From Candidatus Woesearchaeota archaeon (GTDB taxonomy: Archaea > Nanobdellota > Nanobdellia > Woesearchaeales > WJKL01), in assembly GCA_018221125.1 (NCBI GenBank), contig JAAOYC010000029.1, positions 1-32,095 on the forward strand: DNA of 32,095 nt, read 5' to 3'. Positions 25,095 through 32,095 of the stretch are shown here, piece after piece; the stretch's first letter is position 1; every line of letters starts with the position of its first letter. The translations under genes and the position numbers were made by a program. The notes beneath the pieces were generated by a model, which did no database searches, had not been told where the DNA came from, and saw only the letters and a program-made list of their open reading frames with translations.

Positions 25095-25215
25095 TTTTGT
25101 TCACAAAAATTAAGCTTGAAAATTTTTAATTTTCATTGATTCACTTTTCCACAATCCATGAACATTGCAAAGCTCTCTTGCTGTACCCATTACGAGGGTT
25201 TTGCTTACCTTTGAA

Positions 25216-25401
25216 TTATTTTTTCTTGTTAGTACTTATCCCAAGCAATTTATACGGCAGACAAGAGCCAGTTGCAATTGTCACTACAAGGATCACTGCA
25301 ACTATATACAGCCAAGGAGTATATGCATATCCAAGATAAGCAAATACTAAGGCTAATATCATCCTGATATTCTTATCTGTTTTTCCAATATTTTCTTCCA
25401 T
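25216..25401 (-). CDS. DUF2892/YgaP-TM-like membrane protein
   Basis: ENIGKTDKNIRMILALVFAYLGY...VVTIATGSCLPYKLLGIST matches the DUF2892 pattern. Confidence 0.8.
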   Translation of the reverse strand: MEENIGKTDKNIRMILALVFAYLGYAYTPWLYIVAVILVVTIATGSCLPYKLLGISTNKKK

Positions 25402-25412
25402 TTTTTTACCTC

Positions 25413-25931
25413 TTATTTTAATCTTTCTTCTGATAATTTTAGATGATCTGTCTCTACTTCAACAAATACTTCAAAGATTTCTTTTACTCTCTGGTTTTCA
25501 GATTCTGCTGCTGCTTGCTTGTAGAAGTTTATTGCTCTTTCTTCTCTTGCATGAGAATCTTCCAGGTCTTCTTTGTAATCTGTTGAACAGGAATCATTGC
25601 CTTTTGGAATGCTGTCTAGTTTTAGGATTTTCTTCCATACATCTGCATGTTCTGCTTCTACCTTGCCCAGGGCTTTAAACAGCTTTTTTCCTTCTTCTTC
25701 TGAAACTTTCTCAGCTGCGCAGAAATAAAATGCTGCATTGCTTATCTCTACTTCTAATGCATGCTCTGCATTTGCCTTGTCTTTTTCATTAAGTTCAACA
25801 TCAAACTCTGCTTTTGCTTCTTTGAATTCTTTTATGAATTTCTGTTTTGCTCCGCAGAATGGGCAGTTTGCAGGAGCTTCATCTCCTATATAAGGGTCTC
25901 CACATATTTCACATCTCCATAGCTTGACCAT
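25413..25931 (-). CDS. Rubrerythrin-like protein with N-terminal rubredoxin domain
   Basis: WRCEICGDPYIGDEAPANCPFCGA, then ferritin-like ExxH helices (EVEISNAAFY, VEAEHADVWK, AREERAINFY, VETDHLKL). Confidence 0.88.
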   Translation of the reverse strand: MVKLWRCEICGDPYIGDEAPANCPFCGAKQKFIKEFKEAKAEFDVELNEKDKANAEHALEVEISNAAFYFCAAEKVSEEEGKKLFKALGKVEAEHADVWKKILKLDSIPKGNDSCSTDYKEDLEDSHAREERAINFYKQAAAESENQRVKEIFEVFVEVETDHLKLSEERLK

Positions 25932-25933
25932 CT

Positions 25934-26224
25934 TTATTCCCCTACTTCTTCTTTAACTTCTTTTTTGCCTGCTTCCAGCTCCTTGACCTGCTCTTTATCT
26001 CTTTTTAACAATAAAGCCTGGAATTCTCCTACATGTGTTTTTTCTTCTTTTGCTATATCTAATAAAATAGTTTTTATGTTCTTGTCAGTTGTCATTGCAG
26101 CCATCTGCTCGTATAGATTTACTGCATCCAGCTCTGCTATCATTCCTACTCTTAAGATTTCGTTGTTTATGTCCTTTTTTTCCATACTGCTAAGGTCTTC
26201 TTTTATTGGTATTTTTGACATCAT
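25934..26224 (-). CDS. Encapsulated-ferritin-like (EncFtn-type) short ferritin-like protein
   Basis: MIAELDAVNLYEQMAAMTTDKNIKTILLDIAKEEKTHVGEFQALLLKRDKEQ resembles the short two-helix ferritin-like domain of encapsulin cargo (compare the N-terminal domain of the Pyrococcus furiosus encapsulin). Confidence 0.75.
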   Translation of the reverse strand: MMSKIPIKEDLSSMEKKDINNEILRVGMIAELDAVNLYEQMAAMTTDKNIKTILLDIAKEEKTHVGEFQALLLKRDKEQVKELEAGKKEVKEEVGE

Positions 26225-26228
26225 TTTT

Positions 26229-26960
26229 TTAACCTCCGTGTGATAAAACTATGATAATAGCCACGATTATTCCGGCAGCCATGGCAAGCAATGAAAATCT
26301 TTTTTCTTCTTTCTGCACTTCTGGAAGCAGATGTGTTGCCCCTACATAAACCAGTGAGCCTGCTGATAATGACAACAAAATTCCGAGCATGGGTTTTGTA
26401 AGTGTGCTGATAAGCGGCCATGATATCAATGCTCCTAATGGTGTTGTTATTGCTGCTGCAAGGAAAGCATATAATGATGCTCTTGATTTTTTGAATTTTC
26501 CTTTGATCAATAAGAGATATGTTATAATCCCTTCCGGGAATTCATGAAGCACCATTCCAATTGCAGCCAATGCTCCTGTGAATACACTTACCTTAAATGC
26601 CACTGCATAGATAATTCCGTCTATAAATGAATGAAAACCAATCCCCAATACTGGGATAATTGCATGAAATTTCTTTTTGCAGTTTTTTTCCCCGCATTTA
26701 AACATGCTTAGAAATCTGTTTATCACCAATAATGCTAAGAATCCTACAAGTAAAAATATTGGAGCAGATTTATTCATCTCAAAGGATTCTGGGATTATAT
26801 GTATGAAAGATACAGAGATAAGCACTCCTGCTGCAAAGGCCATAAAGTAAACAGCATTTTTTTTGCCCCATTTTGAGAATTTGTTTATTACATATATACC
26901 TATAGTAGTCACAACACATGCCAATACACTTGCCAGCAGAGTTACCCAAAATATATCCAT
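26229..26960 (-). CDS. ZIP-family metal transporter
   Basis: GFHSFIDGIIYAVAF and MVLHEFPEGIITYLLL ZIP signatures; 8-TM-like. Confidence 0.92.
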   Translation of the reverse strand: MDIFWVTLLASVLACVVTTIGIYVINKFSKWGKKNAVYFMAFAAGVLISVSFIHIIPESFEMNKSAPIFLLVGFLALLVINRFLSMFKCGEKNCKKKFHAIIPVLGIGFHSFIDGIIYAVAFKVSVFTGALAAIGMVLHEFPEGIITYLLLIKGKFKKSRASLYAFLAAAITTPLGALISWPLISTLTKPMLGILLSLSAGSLVYVGATHLLPEVQKEEKRFSLLAMAAGIIVAIIIVLSHGG

Positions 26961-26961
26961 T

Positions 26962-27153
26962 TTATTCCACCTCTTTGACAGTTATTGCATCAACAGGACA
27001 GCTATCTGCTGCTTCCTGATTGCAGCCAAGCTCTTTGACTTCTGTCTTTTTTGCAATAGCTTTTCCATCTTTTAATTCATAGTTATCGCATGTTGCTACG
27101 CAAGCTCCGCAGCCAATACATTTTTCCTTGTCTATGGTTATTTTGAATGTCAT
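26962..27153 (-). CDS. 4Fe-4S ferredoxin
   Basis: CIGCGACVATC ... SCPVDAITV (CX2CX2CX3C...CP). Confidence 0.92.
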   Translation of the reverse strand: MTFKITIDKEKCIGCGACVATCDNYELKDGKAIAKKTEVKELGCNQEAADSCPVDAITVKEVE

Positions 27154-27593
27154 TTTTTAAACCTCTTTAAAGCATTTATCTGAATCTTGTTTGGATGGAT
27201 AACAGGTCTTTTTTTCTTAATAAAATCTATTGCTTGTTTAACTGTTTTTCCTTTTGATATTAGATAAGCAGCAACTAATGTTGGGGCACGGCCATGTCCT
27301 CTTTGGCAGTGGATGTAAACTTTGATTTTGTTTTTTACTAGTTTGTCTATGAAATTAATTCCAAGCTTTAATTGTTTTTCAGATGGGGCTGTATGATCTT
27401 TTGTTGGAAGCCAAAGATAATATTCAACTCCAAATGGAGCATCAATGCGTTCTTTTTCTAAACTTATATCTGCTTTTATTCCTTTTTTTAGAAGCTCGTT
27501 TTTGAAGTGTATCTGGCAGCACTGATTAGTTCCTAAGAAAATATAATCTGTTATCTTGTTGTATTCAAAAGTTAATTTACCATGCTTGACCAT
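27150..27593 (-). CDS. Dual-specificity (tyrosine) phosphatase
   Basis: VYIHCQRGHGRAPTLVAAYLISKG (HCX5R). Start moved to ATG 27593 (MVKHGKLTF) because the longer track start overlaps a Cys-rich ORF. Confidence 0.88.
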   Translation of the reverse strand: MVKHGKLTFEYNKITDYIFLGTNQCCQIHFKNELLKKGIKADISLEKERIDAPFGVEYYLWLPTKDHTAPSEKQLKLGINFIDKLVKNKIKVYIHCQRGHGRAPTLVAAYLISKGKTVKQAIDFIKKKRPVIHPNKIQINALKRFKK

Positions 27594-27594
27594 C

Positions 27595-27741
27595 TTAGAT
27601 ATTTTCTCCACATTTACAGCATTCAGAGCAGCATCCGCATCTAGAGCATAATCCATCTTCTCCTGGATCTTTGCCGCAAATCTTGCATCTTTTTTCTTCT
27701 ACTTTCTTTTCTTCTTGGATATCTTTTATTTCTTCTTCCAT
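27595..27741 (-). CDS. Cys-rich miniprotein (48 aa)
   Basis: Read by eye: MEEEIKDIQEEKKVEEKRCKICGKDPGEDGLCSRCGCCSECCKCGENI*. Nine Cys; stop is 1 bp from the phosphatase ATG. Not in track. Confidence 0.6.
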   Translation of the reverse strand: MEEEIKDIQEEKKVEEKRCKICGKDPGEDGLCSRCGCCSECCKCGENI

Positions 27742-27744
27742 TTT

Positions 27745-28650
27745 TTACCCCTTTTTTGAGACATAGGCAAATGCACTTAACAACGCTCTTGAGCCGTCTC
27801 CTGCTGCTATGATAGATTGTTTTCCAGGCAAATCAGTTAGATCTCCTGCTGCAAATATTCCTGGCTGGGAGGTTGCTCCTGTCTTGTCTGTTACAATCTC
27901 TTTTTTATCATTAAGTTCAACTAAATCTTTTACTATATCTGTATTTCTTATGTGGCCTATTTCTACAAACACTCCCTGGACATCCAATGTTTTTTCCTGC
28001 CCATCCTGCTCGTATTTAATTCCTGTAACAAATTCCTCTCCAAAGACTTCTTTTGATTTTGCATTATTAATCACTTCAACTTTTTCACTTTTAAGGACTT
28101 TCTCGCTTAATGCCTTGTCTTTTCCAGTCAGTTCTTCTGTGAGATTCAGGATATAGACTTTGTTTGTCATCTGTATCAATGTCAATGCAGCTGCCAATGC
28201 AGAGTCTCCTCCTCCGATAACAACAACATCTTTTCCTGCAAACAAAGGGCCGTCGCATGTTGCGCAATAAGCAAGGCCTTTTCCTTCAAATTTGTCTGCT
28301 CCTTCTACTTCTAGTTTTCTCGGAGAACTTCCAGAGGCAATTACAACTGATTTTGTTTCATATTCTTCTTTTTCTGTCTTAACAATGAAATTATCATCTT
28401 TTTTCTCTACTTTTGTTATTGTTTCTTCTTTTACATTGATTTTGTAATCAGCCATATGCTCTTTGAATTTTTCAACCAAATCAATACCTGTAAGATTATG
28501 ATAGCCTGTATAGTTTTCAATATCCGGGCTCCATAATGTCAGCCCCCCAACATCTTTTGATATTATTTCAAAGTTTAAGTTAGCTCTTGCTGCATAGATT
28601 GCTGCTGTTATCCCTGCAGCTCCTGCTCCTATTATTATTATGTCATACAT
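27745..28650 (-). CDS. trxB: Thioredoxin reductase
   Basis: MYDIIIIGAGAAGITAAIYAAR; YCATCDGPLFAGKDVVVIGGGDSALAAALTL; GIFAAGDL. GGAGG lies just upstream of ATG 28650. Confidence 0.95.
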   Translation of the reverse strand: MYDIIIIGAGAAGITAAIYAARANLNFEIISKDVGGLTLWSPDIENYTGYHNLTGIDLVEKFKEHMADYKINVKEETITKVEKKDDNFIVKTEKEEYETKSVVIASGSSPRKLEVEGADKFEGKGLAYCATCDGPLFAGKDVVVIGGGDSALAAALTLIQMTNKVYILNLTEELTGKDKALSEKVLKSEKVEVINNAKSKEVFGEEFVTGIKYEQDGQEKTLDVQGVFVEIGHIRNTDIVKDLVELNDKKEIVTDKTGATSQPGIFAAGDLTDLPGKQSIIAAGDGSRALLSAFAYVSKKG

Positions 28651-28663
28651 TGTCTCTTCCTCC

Positions 28664-28825
28664 TTAGTCACATGGACATTTGCACACTGTTATACAGCAG
28701 CCATCTGGTCCGCAGATATCTTTTTTGCATTTAGGGCATGTCTTTATTATAATGCTTTTTTTCTCTGGAAGTTCTATTTCAATATCAAAGCCGCATTCAG
28801 GGCATTTAACACTTGCCATTACCAT
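28664..28825 (-). CDS. Cys-rich zinc-ribbon-like miniprotein (53 aa) upstream of trxB
   Basis: Read by eye: MVMASVKCPECGFDIEIELPEKKSIIIKTCPKCKKDICGPDGCCITVCKCPCD*. Not in track. Confidence 0.65.
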   Translation of the reverse strand: MVMASVKCPECGFDIEIELPEKKSIIIKTCPKCKKDICGPDGCCITVCKCPCD

Positions 28826-28827
28826 TT

Positions 28828-29064
28828 TTATGCACCTATGTTGAGGGCTTTTTTTAGCTTTTCAACATCATAGCCAACTATTATTTCTCCGTCAATATCA
28901 ATGACAGGAACACTCATCTGTCCTGACTTGTCAATCATCTCTTTTTGAGCTTCTTGGTTTGAAGCAACATCTATTTCTTCATATTCAATATTATTTTCTT
29001 TAAAGAATTCTTTTACTTTTTTACACCATGGACATGTTGGTGTTGTATAGATTTTTACTGTCAT
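28828..29064 (-). CDS. Glutaredoxin-like protein
   Basis: MTVKIYTTPTCPWCKKVKEFFKENNIEYEEIDVA...SVPVIDIDGEIIVGYD (CPWC, cis-Pro). Confidence 0.93.
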   Translation of the reverse strand: MTVKIYTTPTCPWCKKVKEFFKENNIEYEEIDVASNQEAQKEMIDKSGQMSVPVIDIDGEIIVGYDVEKLKKALNIGA

Positions 29065-29073
29065 ATAATCCCC

Positions 29074-30030
29074 TCACAATCTTCTGATAAGAACCCTTTC
29101 TTTTCTTTTCTTTATAAATTTTTTTGCTTGAATGTATGTCAACAGCTTATTTTTTGTTCCAAAGTATTGGACTACAGAAGCTGCATTAGCCATCCCTAAT
29201 TCTAAAGCATGAGTTATGTCCTGTTTATGCAGGATTCCTGCCAAGAAGCCTGATGCAAAAGCATCTCCTGCTCCTGTTGTGTTTACAACTTTAACCTGAT
29301 ATGCAGGCGTTGTGTACAGGTTATTACCATCATAAGCTGCAATCCCTTTTGAGCCTTCTGTTACAACAACTAATTTAGGGCCTAGGTTGTATAATCCTTT
29401 TGCAATATCTGGAATGTTGTTTGACTTTGTCTTTAGCAATAATTTTGCCTCTGATTTGTTTAGGACTAGAATGGTTGCTGCTTTCAGGATGTTTCTTAAT
29501 TTTCCTTTTCCTTTTTTTGCAAGATAGGTAGAAGGATTGAACATCAGTCTTATATTATTCTTTTTAGCATATTTTGCTATCTTGTTTGCTGTCTTGAATG
29601 ACTGATTTAGCATTGTGGCTAAGTAGATCCATTTTGTGTTTAGTTCTGATTTATTTATCTCGCTGTATAATAGATGGTCAGATGCTCCTTTATGGATAAA
29701 TAGGATCCTGTCTTTTTCCTGCTTGCTTTTCAGGATAAATGAGTATGATGTTGAATATTTTGAAGGAGTTGTTTTTATTATTTTTACATTTTCTTTTTTT
29801 AGTTCATGAAGGATCTTGAAAGCATTATGGTCATGGCCGAGTTTTCCTAAGAATGCTGCTTTTAATCCCATCCTTGATAAAGCAACTGCAGGGTTTATCC
29901 CTCCTCCTCCTGTTTCAAATACAATCTCTTCAATAAGAACCTTGTCTCCTAGTCTGCATTCATGAACTTTTTTAGAAATATTGGCAAATACATCAATTGT
30001 TGCAGAACCTATAGTTATGACATCGTACAT
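29074..30030 (-). CDS. PfkB-family carbohydrate/nucleoside kinase
   Basis: GGGGINPAVALSRMG; VVNTTGAGDAFASGFLAGIL. Confidence 0.92.
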   Translation of the reverse strand: MYDVITIGSATIDVFANISKKVHECRLGDKVLIEEIVFETGGGGINPAVALSRMGLKAAFLGKLGHDHNAFKILHELKKENVKIIKTTPSKYSTSYSFILKSKQEKDRILFIHKGASDHLLYSEINKSELNTKWIYLATMLNQSFKTANKIAKYAKKNNIRLMFNPSTYLAKKGKGKLRNILKAATILVLNKSEAKLLLKTKSNNIPDIAKGLYNLGPKLVVVTEGSKGIAAYDGNNLYTTPAYQVKVVNTTGAGDAFASGFLAGILHKQDITHALELGMANAASVVQYFGTKNKLLTYIQAKKFIKKRKERVLIRRL

Positions 30031-30087
30031 CTATATACCTCTTTTTTAGTTAATTAAGAAATATTGTATTTAAATGTTTGCACTTTC

Positions 30088-30705
30088 TTATAATAGAAGT
30101 CCTGTTGTTCTTCCCTTATCTTGAACAATGTTTAATACAAGATATTCTAATCTAGTCATACCAAATTGAGGAAAATGTTTTAAAAGATATTTCATTTGCG
30201 GTTCTAATTTTTTAAGAACATCTTCTGTAGCTCTTCCTTTTATTGTCAGTTCATTATGTTCTTCCAGAAACAATTCTATTCCAGCAGTATCTTTATCGTA
30301 GAAATTAGGCAAATCATCCAATGAAGCTACTTTTAATCTTCCTATTTTATCTTTCATAGCCATCTTTACAAGTTCAGGAGTCCAAAGATCACCATCATAT
30401 CCTATACATATAAGAAGAGGGTCTACTTTATCCACAGTTCCTGTCTTTAACATTAACCCAAGTCTTAATATTCTATTGAACATATCTTCAAAAGATTCGT
30501 ATACTTTTGATGGGGTTACATCATCATCAGGCACTATCCTTGTTTTTTGATACACTCCTAAAAATCTTGGAACTATTAGAGATTCTTCTGTAAGATCTAC
30601 GTCTAATCTTTTAATAGTCCCTGCACTAGGCATCTTATTAAAATCCCCATCTCTAAGCTGCTCAGGATTCCCTACTGCATATATGTATTCAGTAACACTG
30701 TCCAT
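30088..30705 (-). CDS. Hypothetical protein
   Basis: 205-aa intact ORF; no recognised domain. Confidence 0.65.
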   Translation of the reverse strand: MDSVTEYIYAVGNPEQLRDGDFNKMPSAGTIKRLDVDLTEESLIVPRFLGVYQKTRIVPDDDVTPSKVYESFEDMFNRILRLGLMLKTGTVDKVDPLLICIGYDGDLWTPELVKMAMKDKIGRLKVASLDDLPNFYDKDTAGIELFLEEHNELTIKGRATEDVLKKLEPQMKYLLKHFPQFGMTRLEYLVLNIVQDKGRTTGLLL

Positions 30706-30758
30706 AAAATTCTAGAAGTCTGATATGTTTAAAAACCTTCGTGATTTAAGCTTTTTGC

Positions 30759-31406
30759 TTATTGGTCTGAAACTAATCTTCTATATTTGTTTTCAAAAAG
30801 TTTTAATTTTAATGTTTCACTTGCGATAGAATCTTCTTTGAATTTACTGAACTTTCCTTCATCTTCAAATCTAACTTCATGATCTAATCTATCTACAAGA
30901 GCATTAATTTTTGTTTTTGGTTCTTGATCTGGAAGTAATGAGTAAAATCCATTTAAAGTGTATAGTGGTTTTGGTTCTTGAACATCAAATTCTATATATT
31001 TAGCAAGTTCTCTTTCTTGTTTTCTTCTTTCAAATCGTTTTTTTTCTTCTTTGAAAAATATTTTTCCGCCTTTTATTATATCATCAAGAAAATGTCCTTT
31101 TTCCCAATGAACATGCGGCGCTTTCCTCTCTCCAGGATAGATTTCACTTAAATCAACTTCTCCTTTAAATATATGCAATCCTTTTTCATATCCTTTGATT
31201 AATCTTCCAGAATTAGTCACACAAAATAAGCCTTCATAGGTTTTATCTGCTTCTTCCATCAGTCCAAACATTCTTTTAAGTTCATGCTTGGTTTTGAATG
31301 GTCCTCTCCATCCTCCTATGCCAATATAGACATTATATACAAGATATTCTGATGGTTCTGGAACTTCTAATATTCCTACTTTTTCTAAAAGTGTTGCTAA
31401 TCCCAT
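30759..31406 (-). CDS. Hypothetical protein
   Basis: 215-aa intact ORF; no recognised domain. Confidence 0.65.
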   Translation of the reverse strand: MGLATLLEKVGILEVPEPSEYLVYNVYIGIGGWRGPFKTKHELKRMFGLMEEADKTYEGLFCVTNSGRLIKGYEKGLHIFKGEVDLSEIYPGERKAPHVHWEKGHFLDDIIKGGKIFFKEEKKRFERRKQERELAKYIEFDVQEPKPLYTLNGFYSLLPDQEPKTKINALVDRLDHEVRFEDEGKFSKFKEDSIASETLKLKLFENKYRRLVSDQ

Positions 31407-31438
31407 ACTGATAAGAATTTCTTTGGTTTATAAAAAGT

Positions 31439-32095
31439 TTATTGTGATTTCTTATAATACTTAATCAAAACATAACCAGCCACTATAACCATTACAATGC
31501 TTAGATACTGGCCCATGCTTAGGCCCAGTACTCTTGGGTCGTCTCTTAGGAAATCAGTTATGAATCTTCCAATGCCCATGAACAGGATGAAGTTCCAGAA
31601 AAGGAAACCATCTTTGAATTTCTTTATGTTTTTTAATGCAGCTAGATAGCCTAATAATATGAATCTTCCTGCTGATGCGTATAACTGCACTGGATGTCTG
31701 CAGCCTTCATAGCCTGGGAATTTAACACACCATCCTGCATTTGTTACTGTTCCAACCAGTTCTGCATTGATGAAGTTTGCAATCCTTCCTACTGCCAGTG
31801 CAAACAAACCAGGAAGAACCAGGATGTCTGCAAGTTTTAGAAATTTTATATTATATTTTTTGCAGAAAAAGTAAAGCACTAATGCTGCTCCTGCAAGACC
31901 TCCATGCAGAGATAATCCTCCTTTCCAGACTGCAAATATCTCCAATGGATTAGAGAAGTAATAAACAGGATTCCATATCAGGACTTCAAATAATCTTGCA
32001 CCTAAAATAACTCCAAGGATTATATACAGGATAAAGGATTCAACATCTTTTTTTGTCAGTTTTAATTCTTGTTTTTTCTTGTTCAGGACATACCA
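31439..32095 (-). CDS. lgt: Prolipoprotein diacylglyceryl transferase (Lgt), N-terminus beyond window edge
   Basis: LSLHGGLAGA, GRIANFINAELVG, RHPVQLYA, MGIGRFITDFLRDDPR. Frame stays open to 32095 (WYVLNKKKQELKLTKKDVESFILYIILGVILGARLFEVLIWNPVYYFSNPLEIFAVW). Confidence 0.9.
   Translation of the reverse strand, partial: WYVLNKKKQELKLTKKDVESFILYIILGVILGARLFEVLIWNPVYYFSNPLEIFAVWKGGLSLHGGLAGAALVLYFFCKKYNIKFLKLADILVLPGLFALAVGRIANFINAELVGTVTNAGWCVKFPGYEGCRHPVQLYASAGRFILLGYLAALKNIKKFKDGFLFWNFILFMGIGRFITDFLRDDPRVLGLSMGQYLSIVMVIVAGYVLIKYYKKSQ

Noticed and set aside
25136-25350. Two overlapping plus-strand ORFs (67 and 61 aa) opposite DUF2892
   Set aside because: Overlapping frames with no motif; the DUF2892 assignment on the minus strand explains most of this span.
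26221-26421. 66-aa minus-strand ORF within the ZIP gene
   Set aside because: Alternative frame within a strongly supported ZIP CDS.
26962-27153. Ferredoxin considered as a minimal hydrogenase component
   Set aside because: Only a small 4Fe-4S ferredoxin; lacks H-cluster L1/L2/L3 cysteine motifs.
1-32095. CRISPR arrays, transposases, integrases, toxin-antitoxin or phage genes
   Set aside because: No regularly spaced direct repeats and no recognisable mobile-element or defence-gene motifs seen by eye.

Overview
The window is AT-rich (low GC by eye) and densely packed. Almost everything is on the minus strand. It looks like an archaeal, probably DPANN/Woesearchaeota-like, contig: it has a Dph6 domain, TATA-like promoters and very short leaders. 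No rRNA, tRNA, CRISPR array or transposon was recognised. Four blocks stand out. (1) A complete [FeFe]-hydrogenase maturation operon, hydG-hydE-hydF, lies divergent from an Lrp/AsnC-like regulator and next to a cysteine desulfurase; no hydrogenase catalytic subunit is visible in the window. (2) A large metal-homeostasis and extracytoplasmic thiol-redox island carries three P1B ATPases (CopB-, Zn/Cd- and CopA-type), three DsbA-like proteins, a DUF2318-like lipoprotein, an HMA-TauE/SafE-cupredoxin fusion and a CopZ-like HMA protein. It also carries two paralogous membrane-anchored winged-helix proteins with extracytoplasmic Cys-rich loops, and several Cys-rich miniproteins that the supplied ORF track missed. 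(3) An oxidative-stress/redox block has rubredoxin-ferritin-like, encapsulated-ferritin-like, ferredoxin, TrxB, glutaredoxin, ZIP and a dual-specificity phosphatase. (4) There is an unusual asparagine-synthase/Dph6 fusion, and a bacterial-type Lgt at the right edge. All family assignments come from reading motifs by eye; no database search was run.
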